DNA of 24,264 bases from CAZCSH01 sp964501545 (GTDB lineage Bacteria > Patescibacteriota > Minisyncoccia > Minisyncoccales > RBG-13-42-11). Each line of letters begins with the position of its first letter. Position 1 is the stretch's first letter. The notes beneath the pieces were generated by a model, which was not told the origin of the DNA, did no database searches, and saw only the letters and a program-made list of their open reading frames with translations. Positions 1-7,200 of this stretch are shown piece by piece. The position numbers were made by a program, and so were the translations under genes. The stretch is taken from contig CAZCSH010000004.1 of NCBI GenBank assembly GCA_964501545.1, forward strand, positions 1-24,264, given 5' to 3'.

Positions 1-60
1 CTTTCCTTTCATATTTTTCAAGAGCTGGGTGTATCATATCATATGAACCAGTACACTTAC

Positions 61-89
61 TTGACAGAGATTCTAAAACTTGTTAAGGT
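61..89 (+). promoter_or_regulatory. Candidate promoter of rnpB
   Basis: A perfect -35 box TTGACA lies at 61-66. A 17-base spacer leads to TAAGGT at 84-89, a poor -10 (3 of 6). A start 7 bases later would fall at about 96, exactly where the P1 helix of the RNase P RNA begins. That positional agreement is the main support. Bases 1-60 show no recognisable gene. Confidence 0.5.
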
Positions 90-95
90 GTAATT

Positions 96-406
96 GTCCT
101 AGTAAGTCGGGTGATTACTCCAGTATATCTGGAGAGGAAAGTCCGAACTCCTACTTCCCAAAGGAAGTTAAAAAGGTAGCGGGTAATTCCCGTCGGGAGT
201 GATCCTAGAGGTGCGAACAGAGACGAGACCTGCAATAGCAGGGGTGAAACGGCTAAATCCTTACCTAGGAGCAAGAGCAAACGGGAAGTTCTGAGATACG
301 TCTTGGAGCTTTCCTGATAAGGTAGCTCGCCTGAGTTTAGTGGCAACACTAATCCTAGATAGATAATCACACAAATACAGAATTCGGCTTATAGACTTGC
401 TAGGAC
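96..406 (+). ncRNA. rnpB: RNase P RNA (M1 RNA), bacterial type A
   Basis: This is the catalytic RNA of RNase P, which removes 5' leaders from tRNA precursors. The 5' conserved core GAGGAAAGTCCGAACTC is at 134-150 and its P4 partner CAGAATTCGGCTTAT is near 378-391. GGAGCAAGAGCAAA (268-281) matches the conserved J11/12-P15 region. The ends are fixed by a 13-bp P1 helix, 96-108 with 394-406 (12 Watson-Crick pairs and one G-U). A P18-like hairpin TTAGTG-GCAA-CACTAA with a GNRA loop is visible at about 337-352. At 311 bases it is shorter than the E. coli RNA (377). The P15/P16 arm (283-314) folds as one continuous helix with a TACG loop, so the usual GGU loop that pairs with the tRNA CCA end is not apparent. 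It is the only gene here on the plus strand. The core motifs make the identification secure. Confidence 0.96.
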
Positions 407-409
407 ATT

Positions 410-437
410 AAAAACCCCACCTAAGGTGGGATTTTTA
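410..437. terminator. Bidirectional intrinsic terminator between rnpB and rnhA
   Basis: A stem CCCACC-TAA-GGTGGG is flanked by AAAAA on the left and TTTTT on the right, so it reads as a rho-independent terminator on both strands. It lies 4 bases after the rnpB P1 helix and 15 bases past the stop codon of the convergent rnhA. Confidence 0.85.
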
Positions 438-451
438 ATTGGAATAACTTT

Positions 452-895
452 TTAAAGCAGCTTTTGGCTTTTACTTTGGCTATTCAAGGCTTCGTTCGCC
501 AGACTATCAGCTATTTTATTCTGAATTCGAGAAATAAATTTAAACTTTACTTTCTTAAAATCAAGCTTTAAGTTCCAAACTTCCAGGAATAGAGACTGGA
601 TTTTAGGCTCTAAAATCTTATACTCGCCATTTAACTGCTTGACCAATAACTCAGAGTCAGTTCTGAGCTCTATTTCTGAACTTTTGGCCAGTTTCTTACC
701 AAAAAGAGCTTTAAACTTCTTCAAGCCAAAAATAACAGCCTGGTATTCTGCCTCATTGTTAGTTAGCTCTTCCCCTAGAAATTCTGAATACTTTCTAAAA
801 TCCTGGCCCTTTTCATTGACAAAAACTACTCCTAAAGCTCCGGGCCCTGGGTTTCCCCGAGAGCCCCCATCTGTAAAAATGATTATCTTCTTCAT
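452..895 (-). CDS. rnhA: Ribonuclease HI
   Basis: 147 residues. The enzyme cleaves the RNA strand of RNA-DNA hybrids in the cytoplasm, for example R-loops and Okazaki primers. The N-terminal signature TDGGSRGNPGPG (residues 8-19) places it in the RVT_3/archaeal-type RNase HI group. The four catalytic acids are visible: D9, E50 (in TNNEAEY), D80 (in RTDSELLVKQLNG) and D130 (in NKIADSLANEA). The length is normal for a single-domain enzyme and no N-terminal hybrid-binding domain is present. The ATG at 895 has no Shine-Dalgarno sequence. It is the last gene of the minus-strand run and ends at the terminator shared with rnpB. It lies 49 bases after the RecJ-like gene, which suggests co-transcription. 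Confidence 0.93.
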   Translation of the reverse strand: MKKIIIFTDGGSRGNPGPGALGVVFVNEKGQDFRKYSEFLGEELTNNEAEYQAVIFGLKKFKALFGKKLAKSSEIELRTDSELLVKQLNGEYKILEPKIQSLFLEVWNLKLDFKKVKFKFISRIQNKIADSLANEALNSQSKSQKLL

Positions 896-923
896 TTAGC
901 GAGAATTAATGAATTAATTCGAA

Positions 924-953
924 GCTCGAAATGAAGCCTCAGCTTCATTGAGC
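924..953. repeat. Imperfect palindrome across the recJ-like stop codon
   Basis: GCTCGAAATGAAGC (924-937) and GCTTCATTGAGC (942-953) pair over 12 bp with a 2-base bulge and a 4-base loop CTCA. The right arm contains the TGA stop of the RecJ-like gene (945-947). No T-run follows on the minus strand, so it is not a plain terminator. It is one of several palindromes placed on gene ends in this window. Confidence 0.6.
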
Positions 954-2093
954 GTTCTTAATCAAGCACTTTTTAAACTTTTCTAAGTTTTCATTCTTGA
1001 TCCGAAAGCCAGCCGCTTGAGCATGCCCTCCATAAGTCAGAGGGTATTTACTACATTTTTTCATCAACTTTATCACATCTACTGTTGAAGGGCTCCTGAC
1101 TGTCCCTTGAGTCTCAGTTTTCATCTTTTTATAAAGGAAAGTAGCTTTTTTATATCGCCTGCTAATAATGGAAGCTACCGTGCTCAAGAGTGTCAAATCA
1201 AAGTTTTCCGCCCCCTCAAAAATAATTGGTTTGTCTAGCTCAACTAGTCTGTCTTCCACCTCCTCCACTGTTTCTCCAATCTTTTTCTTTCTCACTTCTT
1301 GCTTTCTCAATAAAGTTTTAACAATTTTCTTAGCTTCTGGCAGGGAAGGAGCAGTTAACAAACGAAAGCTGGCTGGTAATCTCTCTTTAACATCTCTAAC
1401 ATTTAAGAGAGAGACAATTTTTGAAACCTTTTCCTGCAAATTGCTATCTTCGTCAAACACCTCCAATCCAAAGAAAACCTTAAGCCCGGGCCGCAAAGAT
1501 CTTTCCAAGGGAGCTAAACCCTTTTCAATAAAAAGAAGATTGTCTGATTCCCTTGGCATCATATCAGCTATTGTAGCTAAAGCCACCAGCTCAAGAAAAT
1601 TCTCTTCCAAGCTCTTAGCTATCTTCCCCTTAAAAAGAAGCTGAACTAATTTAAAGACAACGCCTACTGCCGCCAGTCCTTTGAAAGGGTATTTATCCCC
1701 TTTTTGCTTTGGGTCAACTATTATTTTGGCTTCTGGCAGCTTTCCCAAAACCTCATGGTGATCAATAATTATCACCTCAAACCCCAACTTCTTAGCTTTT
1801 TTCATTTCCGTGAAATTGCCTATCCCGCAATCAACCGTAATCAAGAGAGCTGGAGCCTTATCAGCTAAATAAGAAAAACTAGTTTCAGTCAGCCCATAAC
1901 CCTCAAACTCTCTGTCTGGGAAATAGATTGCCTTAACCCTGCCTCCCAGACTATTAATACTTTCTTTGAGAAGAACAACGGAGGCTGCTCCATCTAAATC
2001 AGCATCCCCATAGAGTATGATGGGTTCTTTTTTATTAACTGCCTTCAAAATCCTGATAGCTGCTTTTTTAAGGTTTTTGATTGAAGATCTCAT
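945..2093 (-). CDS. RecJ-like DHH/DHHA1 phosphoesterase (short form)
   Basis: 382 residues. It has the core of a RecJ-type single-strand-specific exonuclease or a related DHH phosphodiesterase acting on nucleic acid or oligonucleotides. Motifs run in order: GDADLDGAAS (29-37, motif I), TVDCGI (85-90, motif II), IIDHHE (108-113, the DHH motif), VDPKQ (motif IV). A C-terminal DHHA1 domain carries the substrate-binding GGHAQAAGF. E. coli RecJ is about 577 residues; the extra C-terminal domains are absent here, so the protein is a catalytic core only. Bacterial nano-RNase NrnA (about 320 residues) has a similar layout, but the long spacing between DHH and DHHA1 domains favours RecJ. The ATG overlaps the pgk stop by 4 bases (ATGA), which implies translational coupling. 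The family is certain; the exact substrate is not. Confidence 0.85.
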   Translation of the reverse strand: MRSSIKNLKKAAIRILKAVNKKEPIILYGDADLDGAASVVLLKESINSLGGRVKAIYFPDREFEGYGLTETSFSYLADKAPALLITVDCGIGNFTEMKKAKKLGFEVIIIDHHEVLGKLPEAKIIVDPKQKGDKYPFKGLAAVGVVFKLVQLLFKGKIAKSLEENFLELVALATIADMMPRESDNLLFIEKGLAPLERSLRPGLKVFFGLEVFDEDSNLQEKVSKIVSLLNVRDVKERLPASFRLLTAPSLPEAKKIVKTLLRKQEVRKKKIGETVEEVEDRLVELDKPIIFEGAENFDLTLLSTVASIISRRYKKATFLYKKMKTETQGTVRSPSTVDVIKLMKKCSKYPLTYGGHAQAAGFRIKNENLEKFKKCLIKNAQ

Positions 2094-3130
2094 TTTAAAG
2101 CTGATAGCCCCGGCAACTTTTCCCCGGCTAAGAAGGCTATCATTGCCCCACCACCTGTGGAAACATAGCTGAATTTATCAAGCAAACCGAGTTTAGCTGC
2201 AAACTCAACAGTTTCCCCGCCGCCAATGATTGAAAAAGCCCTGCTCTGGCTAATTGCTCTAAGAATCCTTTCTGTCCCTTTGGAAAATTCCTTCTTTTCT
2301 ATGAAGCCCAAGGGTCCATTAAAGAAAATTGTTTTGGCGAGAGTTATCTTTTCTTGAAACAGTTCCCTGGTTTTTAACCCAATATCTTTCCCTCCCCCAA
2401 TCTGATCTACCGGCTCTACAATCTTTTCAGGATAGGCCAAGGAAATCTTTTTCCCTTTCAGCTCTTTTTGAATCAAGCCACCGATCAAGACAAAATCTAC
2501 TTTTTGAGAAAGGCTATTAAGGAGGCCAACTTTAGTCTCTACTTTGGCCCCTCCAACAATAGCCACCGATGGGGTTCTTGGATTCTTAGTTAGCTGGCTT
2601 AAGATTTTTATTTCCTTTTCCAGGAGAAAACCTGCAGCTGAGGCTAAATACTTTGGCACCCCGACAATGGAAGCATGCTCTCGGTGACAAACAGCAAAGG
2701 CATCATTAATATATATATCTCCCAGTTTTGATAGCGCCCTGGCAAAGTCCTCTCCATTTGTCTCTTCTTCTTTGTGAAACCTAAGGTTCTCCAAAAGCAA
2801 GATTTCACCTTCTTGCATCTCTTTTGTCCATTTCTCAATTTCAGGGCCAACACAGTCTGGCGCTTTAACAATAGAAACATCCAGATATTCAAGGAGTTTC
2901 TCCTGAATGGCTGTCAGGCGAAACTCTTCCTTCACTTTGCCTCCGGGCTTAGCCAAATGGCTCATTAAAATTACTCTAGCCCTGTTTTTTAAAAGATAGT
3001 TTATGGTAGGTAGGCTGGCTCTTATCCTGAAATCATCTAAAATAGCCCCTTTGTCTGAAAGGGGAACATTGAAATCACACCTGACTAAAACCCTTTTAGC
3101 TTTCAAGTTAAAATCAGCTAGAGTCTTCAC
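2090..3130 (-). CDS. pgk: Phosphoglycerate kinase, internally shortened
   Basis: 346 residues. It catalyses the ATP-forming glycolytic step from 1,3-bisphosphoglycerate to 3-phosphoglycerate in the cytoplasm. Hallmarks: RCDFNVPL (17-24), DDFRIRASLPTI (32-43), SHLAKPGG (57-64), LLENLRFHKEEE (112-123), NDAFAVCHREHAS (142-154), GGAKVETK (193-200), FFNGPLGFIE (269-278), GGGET (303-307, where most enzymes have GGGDT) and VSTGGGA (323-329). Bacterial PGKs usually have about 390-415 residues. The missing stretch lies between LIGGLIQ (about 215-221) and KIVEPVDQ (236-243), where the helix after the IGGGM motif and the following strand normally sit. The start is GTG at 3130; an in-frame stop lies a few codons upstream, so no longer start exists. 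The GTG lies in the arm of an inverted repeat, with no Shine-Dalgarno site. Confidence 0.93.
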   Translation of the reverse strand: MKTLADFNLKAKRVLVRCDFNVPLSDKGAILDDFRIRASLPTINYLLKNRARVILMSHLAKPGGKVKEEFRLTAIQEKLLEYLDVSIVKAPDCVGPEIEKWTKEMQEGEILLLENLRFHKEEETNGEDFARALSKLGDIYINDAFAVCHREHASIVGVPKYLASAAGFLLEKEIKILSQLTKNPRTPSVAIVGGAKVETKVGLLNSLSQKVDFVLIGGLIQKELKGKKISLAYPEKIVEPVDQIGGGKDIGLKTRELFQEKITLAKTIFFNGPLGFIEKKEFSKGTERILRAISQSRAFSIIGGGETVEFAAKLGLLDKFSYVSTGGGAMIAFLAGEKLPGLSALK

Positions 3131-3261
3131 CCCGTTAGAAGTCTGTCATTATATAACTTAGAGTTAATTTTAGACAGATTTTTGTTTATTGATTATACCC
3201 CGTCATCGACAAACAGAAAAAAATTTCTATAATTTTTTCTGCCAAAGACTTCTAACGGGGT
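3129..3261. repeat. Split copy of the ACCCCGTTAGAA palindromic element, 16-bp inverted terminal repeats
   Basis: ACCCCGTTAGAAGTCT (3129-3144) is repeated exactly as its reverse complement at 3246-3261. The 101 bp between hold AT-rich sequence with a small A/T hairpin (arms 3214-3222 and 3233-3241) and candidate promoter boxes. The right arm supplies the TAG stop of the ATPase gene (3252-3254) and the left arm supplies part of the GTG start of pgk (3128-3130). The outer 12 bases match the compact copies at 13297 and 19476. The MITE-like reading is inference; no clear target duplication is seen. Confidence 0.75.
3148..3177 (-). promoter_or_regulatory. Candidate promoter of pgk
   Basis: On the minus strand a perfect TATAAT box is at 3153-3148, with CTGTCT (3 of 6 to TTGACA) 18 bases upstream at 3177-3172. 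Transcription would start near 3141, leaving an 11-base leader that is essentially the repeat arm. A second TATAAT at 3197-3192 lacks a good -35. The -10 is convincing, the -35 weak. Confidence 0.4.
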
Positions 3262-4877
3262 TCATCTTTCCTCTCTACTCCTTTTAAAGACTCCTCCAAG
3301 GTTTTCTTTAGTCCAGCAATATCAACCTCTTTCCTCCTGGGCTTCTGGATATCTTTGGCCACTCTTTTTAAGCCTGAACCAAAGGAAACAGGGCCTTCTT
3401 CAACAGCTCTTTCCAGAGAGATAGAAGGGCCCTTCTCCCTTCTGGCTTCTTCTCTTTCTTTTTGAATCTTCTTCAAGCAGGACTTGCAATAAACAGGGCG
3501 GTTGGCAGCAGGAGGGAAAACCACTTTTGTGTCTTTGCCGCACAAAGAACACTTGGCATCGTACAAAACAGGAGAAGCTTGCTGGAGAGCAGGCCCTGCT
3601 TTTAAGGTATCTGTCCATTTGGCAATCTTTTCCTCCACCTCCTTGCGGGGAGTACCGTATCTTTCCCGAGAAACCTTGATAATCGTCTCCCTGTTTGATT
3701 CTTCCAAAGGAGGAAAGGGTGGTAGAGTTTCAGCAGAAAAGGGAGAGCCAGCAATTCCATCTATCATTAGCTTTAAATAGATATTGTACTTACCCAGATT
3801 AACCAGGTCACTGGCGCTGAACTCGGGTAAAAGCTCCTTTTCTAAAAACTCGGCGTCTTCTGCCCCCACCCGAAAAGCAACAAGAGTGCCAACATTACCA
3901 AAAACCGCATCTCGGACAGATTCCTCCATCTGGGCTATGTATTGATGGCCTAAAATCAAACATAATCTATACTTCCTGGCTTCAGACAAGATGTTAGTAA
4001 AAGATTCGGTAGCAAAGTTTTGAAACTCATCAACGTAAAGAAAAAAGTCTTCCCGCTGGCTTTCAGGTACATCGACCCGGGACATCGCAGCTAACTGGAT
4101 TTTAGTAATTAACAAAGCTCCTAACAAACGAGAATTATCTTCACCAATTCTCCCTTTGGATAGATTAAGAATTAAAATCTTTTTCTCGTCCATGACCTTC
4201 CTCATGTCAATACTTGATCTAACCTGGCCAATAATGTTTCTAATTAAAGGAGCGGAAATGAACTGGCCAACTTTATTTTGAATGGCAGCTGTCGCTTCCA
4301 CTTCATATCTCTGGGTATATCTGGCAAACTCCTGATTCCAAAAGGATTTAACTACTGGGTCGGTCACTTTATCAACTATCTTTTTCCTATAATCTGGGTC
4401 AGCTAACATTCTATTGACTCCAAGCAAGGTTGATGCTGGATATTCCAAGAGAGCTAAGATACAGTTGTTTAAGATATATTCCATTCTGGCTGACCAAACA
4501 TCAGGCCAGATTTTTTTAAAAACACCCATTAACCCAGAGGCTACCAGATGGCGGTGCTCGGGGCTAACTTTTTCCATGATATTGAAAGCAATAGGATAAT
4601 CAAAGTCAGCTGGGTTTAAATAAATGACATCATTCACCCTGTGTGAAGGAATAAAATCCAGCAATTCTTCTGCCGCTTCCCCATGAGGGTCAACAAAACC
4701 AATACCTTTGCCCAGCTTTATATCTTGAATGGCCATGTTCTTTAACATGGCGGTTTTGCCCATGCCAGTTTTTCCAATCAGATAGACATGCCGACGTCTG
4801 TCATCGGTTTTAATCCCAAATTTTTTCCTTTGATTTCGGAAAGTGGTCTCACCAAAAAAATTTATTTCGTTAGGCAT
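3252..4877 (-). CDS. VirD4/TraG-like ATPase with C-terminal zinc ribbon
   Basis: 541 residues from the preferred start. It is a P-loop ATPase of the type IV coupling protein/DUF87-HerA class, which pumps DNA or protein through a membrane complex. Numbering from the upstream ATG at 4883 (subtract 2 for the preferred start): Walker A GKTGMGKT at 37-44, Walker B FLYVDEFQNF at 281-290, and the sensor-like CLILGHQYIAQ at 308-318. A zinc ribbon of the exact form CxxC-x17-CxxC follows (C445, C448, C466, C469), then a charged tail. It has no membrane segment, so anchoring probably comes from the preceding membrane protein. A strong GAGGAGG at 4891-4885 is 7 bases from the ATG at 4877 but only 1 base from the ATG at 4883, so 4877 is chosen. 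The TAG stop comes from a palindromic repeat. No relaxase or mating-pair gene is nearby. The family is clear; the transported substrate is unknown. Confidence 0.85.
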   Translation of the reverse strand: MPNEINFFGETTFRNQRKKFGIKTDDRRRHVYLIGKTGMGKTAMLKNMAIQDIKLGKGIGFVDPHGEAAEELLDFIPSHRVNDVIYLNPADFDYPIAFNIMEKVSPEHRHLVASGLMGVFKKIWPDVWSARMEYILNNCILALLEYPASTLLGVNRMLADPDYRKKIVDKVTDPVVKSFWNQEFARYTQRYEVEATAAIQNKVGQFISAPLIRNIIGQVRSSIDMRKVMDEKKILILNLSKGRIGEDNSRLLGALLITKIQLAAMSRVDVPESQREDFFLYVDEFQNFATESFTNILSEARKYRLCLILGHQYIAQMEESVRDAVFGNVGTLVAFRVGAEDAEFLEKELLPEFSASDLVNLGKYNIYLKLMIDGIAGSPFSAETLPPFPPLEESNRETIIKVSRERYGTPRKEVEEKIAKWTDTLKAGPALQQASPVLYDAKCSLCGKDTKVVFPPAANRPVYCKSCLKKIQKEREEARREKGPSISLERAVEEGPVSFGSGLKRVAKDIQKPRRKEVDIAGLKKTLEESLKGVERKDEPR

Positions 4878-4879
4878 AA

Positions 4880-6166
4880 TCATTCCTCCTCTATAGGCAG
4901 TTCTGGTGGCGCTCCACCTTTTTTAGCTTGAATTCGAGAAATCCCAGCAGCTGGAGCCACTTCTTCTCCTGGGAAATGATATAAAGTGGCTAATTCCTCG
5001 GTATTGAGCACATAGGTTGCTCCTTTTCTGGGAAAGAGAGGAGCCCATCTTCTTTTGTAATATCTAAACATTCTTCTTTTTCTTAAATAAAGCCTTCTTT
5101 CATCCAAGAACCAAAGAGGAACTGATTTTACTTTAGTCATGGTTCTACTCCAGGGTTTTAATCCTCCTAAGTTCTCGGTAGAAATTTCTTTGAAAAAACC
5201 AAAACCAACCTTAGCGGTTGGTCTGAAAAAAACCTCTTTTTCCCCTAGATAAAGAAATCTAATATTGCAATCATAACCAAATTTAGCCAGCTTTGCTTCG
5301 ACAGCCATCAGAACTTCTCTTTCTCCAGGAGTAAGCTTAAACTCTGGAGGAATGATTTCTTTTTCTTCCTTTTTCTCTGTCACGGTTGGTTTACCACTAA
5401 TTAAAATTTCAGCTACCTCCTGGAAGATTGGTTTCGGTTTTTGAACCTCCGGCCTCTTAGCTAACCTATCAACTAATTCTTTCCCCTTTTCCTGCCAGGG
5501 GTTATCTCTGCCAAGGACAGGTTTAGCAACAATTTGAAGCCAAAACTGCTCTCCTGGCTTTAAAGTACTCAATCCCTCTAGAAGATTAGATAGGGGATCA
5601 ATTCTCTTTTCTTCTAGCCGTTCAGTTTCTGTTTCGAATTGCCTATAAGTTTTAATGGGATAAATTTCGTCCTTTGAATTAATAAAATCAACTCCCAAAA
5701 GGTCCCAATCTTTGTTGGGAATGTCTTGGGGAACATATTTGGTATAATCATCAACTACAGAAATTTCAGCTTCCGGATATTGAGAATAAATATTTGATTC
5801 AATAAAATTCTGGAACATCTCCGGAGTTCTAATATAAAAATGAATTTCCCCGCCATTACTGACAATTTCTAACGATAAAGTGAGCTGAAACACTCCTTCA
5901 ATCCATTTTTCTCTCCAGGTTGCTATGTCATGCAAGCCATGGAGACCAGCAAAAATCTGATCCATAGCCTTGATTGGCTTGACCATCTCTTTTGGTATTT
6001 TCACCTCTAATAAAATCCTTTTTATCTTGCTGTCCCATATCTCCATTATGAAGTAGCGGTAGAGATATTTTACCGGCTCCCATAAAAGTAAAGGTGTGAT
6101 TAACCACCACCAGCTTTTTATTATTTGACCAAGATAATTTAAAACTAGACTAAACCCCGCTGACAT
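4880..6166 (-). CDS. Membrane-anchored DUF8128-like protein partnered with the ATPase
   Basis: 428 residues. The N-terminus (about 5-35) is hydrophobic and aromatic (SWWWLITPLLLW) and should span or enter the membrane once; the rest is soluble and mixed alpha/beta. I recognise it as similar to proteins annotated DUF8128 that accompany VirD4-like ATPases in candidate-phyla genomes, from memory only. Conserved-looking stretches include GGEIHFYIRTP (105-115), IYSQYPEAEI and GEQFWLQIVAKP. The C-terminal half has a basic segment (LYLRKRRMFRYYKRRWAP) and a proline-rich acidic tail. The ATG follows the TAA of the upstream regulator gene with no gap, and the gene ends beside the ATPase start, so the three genes form a tight operon. 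A role as membrane platform or substrate adaptor for the ATPase is inference. Confidence 0.65.
   Translation of the reverse strand: MSAGFSLVLNYLGQIIKSWWWLITPLLLWEPVKYLYRYFIMEIWDSKIKRILLEVKIPKEMVKPIKAMDQIFAGLHGLHDIATWREKWIEGVFQLTLSLEIVSNGGEIHFYIRTPEMFQNFIESNIYSQYPEAEISVVDDYTKYVPQDIPNKDWDLLGVDFINSKDEIYPIKTYRQFETETERLEEKRIDPLSNLLEGLSTLKPGEQFWLQIVAKPVLGRDNPWQEKGKELVDRLAKRPEVQKPKPIFQEVAEILISGKPTVTEKKEEKEIIPPEFKLTPGEREVLMAVEAKLAKFGYDCNIRFLYLGEKEVFFRPTAKVGFGFFKEISTENLGGLKPWSRTMTKVKSVPLWFLDERRLYLRKRRMFRYYKRRWAPLFPRKGATYVLNTEELATLYHFPGEEVAPAAGISRIQAKKGGAPPELPIEEE
4885..4891 (-). promoter_or_regulatory. Strong ribosome binding site of the ATPase gene
   Basis: GAGGAGG on the minus strand is the only strong Shine-Dalgarno sequence noticed ahead of a gene in this window. 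Its spacing (7 bases) selects the ATG at 4877 over the one at 4883, which would also overlap the upstream TGA. Confidence 0.75.
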
Positions 6167-7138
6167 TTAAGCTGTTTTGCTGTTAATGGTATAAAACCCT
6201 TCGGGGGTTCTTAAGAAATATTCTTTATTGCTTAGGTTTAATAAAACAGTATTTTCTTTAACCATTCTTTGGCTCAAGACTTTCTTTAAAATCTCTTCTT
6301 TGGTCAGAGGTTTGCCAGCTTTTTGAAGAACTTCCAAGATAACCTCTTTGACTACTCCTTCTTGGTACCCCCACTCACCCAAGGCATATAAGCCCCTGCC
6401 CACCAAAACAAATCTGGAGTCTTTAATCAGCTCATTGTGGACTGTTTGGGGTAAAGCTGGTCCAATAAGTTGAGCCACCTCTCTAAAGTGAAGCGGCCTC
6501 TGCTCTTTTTTAAAAAGCAAGTAAGCTCTGTCTTTCACTCCTCTGGGATTTATTTCTGGCCATTCTCTTAAACCAAAGAGACCCTCTGAGTTTTGTTGAA
6601 TTTTCTTTGAGGCCTCCAGGGTTGATTTGAGAATTCTATTGGAGTCAGCCCAAGCCTTTAAACTCAAAGGGTGGCCCATTTTCTTGAGCCTGAGGGAAAG
6701 AGTAGCAATAGTTTTCTCTGCCCGCAAAAGAGAGTTTTTACTGTCAGCCCACAAAGCGTGGAAATCATCTGTCTCTCCAACCCTCTCAAATCCTTCTCCT
6801 AAAGTTAGAAGAAAGTAAATCTGATTTTGATTGGTTTTACCTCCCAGCTCTTCCAAAAGCAGATTCTCTTTCTTCAGCCTGCCTTCTTTCTTTAAATAAT
6901 CTTTTAGATATTGAAAGGCCTCTGGGTTCTTCTTGATTTCAGGTCTTATCTTTAAAAGGGCATCCTTTTCAATCTGGCGCACTCTTTCTCTGGTTATTCC
7001 ATAAATCTTTCCAATTGACTCTAAGGTTGTTTTCTTACCTTTCCTTTTTAAACCAAAACGGAGCAAAATAATTTCTTTTTGCCTCTCGGTTAAACCTTTT
7101 AAAAGACTAGAGCAAATTTGGGGATAATTAAACTTCAT
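6167..7138 (-). CDS. Sigma-70 region 4 / tandem HARE-type winged-helix protein
   Basis: 323 residues. Residues 15-70 are a textbook sigma-70 region 4 (LTERQKEIILLRFGL followed by TLESIGKIYGITRERVRQIE), the helix-turn-helix that reads the -35 element. No region 2 (the -10-binding, core-binding part) is present, so it is not a complete sigma factor. A helical linker spans about 70-198. Residues 199-257 form a HARE-HTH module of the kind in RNA polymerase delta subunit (RGVKDRAYLLF...RPLHFREVAQLI...FVLVGRGLYALGEW), and 262-319 form a second similar winged helix. A transcription regulator that contacts RNA polymerase or the -35 box is a reasonable inference. It opens the three-gene operon with the membrane protein and ATPase, and a good promoter precedes it. 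No Shine-Dalgarno site is seen. Confidence 0.75.
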   Translation of the reverse strand: MKFNYPQICSSLLKGLTERQKEIILLRFGLKRKGKKTTLESIGKIYGITRERVRQIEKDALLKIRPEIKKNPEAFQYLKDYLKKEGRLKKENLLLEELGGKTNQNQIYFLLTLGEGFERVGETDDFHALWADSKNSLLRAEKTIATLSLRLKKMGHPLSLKAWADSNRILKSTLEASKKIQQNSEGLFGLREWPEINPRGVKDRAYLLFKKEQRPLHFREVAQLIGPALPQTVHNELIKDSRFVLVGRGLYALGEWGYQEGVVKEVILEVLQKAGKPLTKEEILKKVLSQRMVKENTVLLNLSNKEYFLRTPEGFYTINSKTA

Positions 7139-7158
7139 GTTTTTTCGTTGGTTTTAAT

Positions 7159-7187
7159 ATTTAAGCACCTCTTCAAGGGTTTGTCAA
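7159..7187 (-). promoter_or_regulatory. Promoter of the sigma4/HARE operon
   Basis: On the minus strand TTGACA (7187-7182) is followed by a 17-base spacer and TTAAAT (7164-7159, 4 of 6). Transcription would start near 7151, 13 bases before the ATG at 7138. The box lies in the 62-base gap after secF, where no terminator is seen. Confidence 0.6.
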
Positions 7188-7200
7188 ATATTAAGGGGGG

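Noticed and set aside
83..370. Minus-strand open frame of 95 codons
   Set aside because: It lies antisense to the RNase P RNA, whose conserved core and P1 helix explain the sequence; the peptide resembles no known family.
3252..4877. Conjugation module around the VirD4-like ATPase
   Set aside because: No relaxase, VirB4/VirB6-type channel genes, origin of transfer or integrase are seen, so calling it a conjugative element is unsupported.
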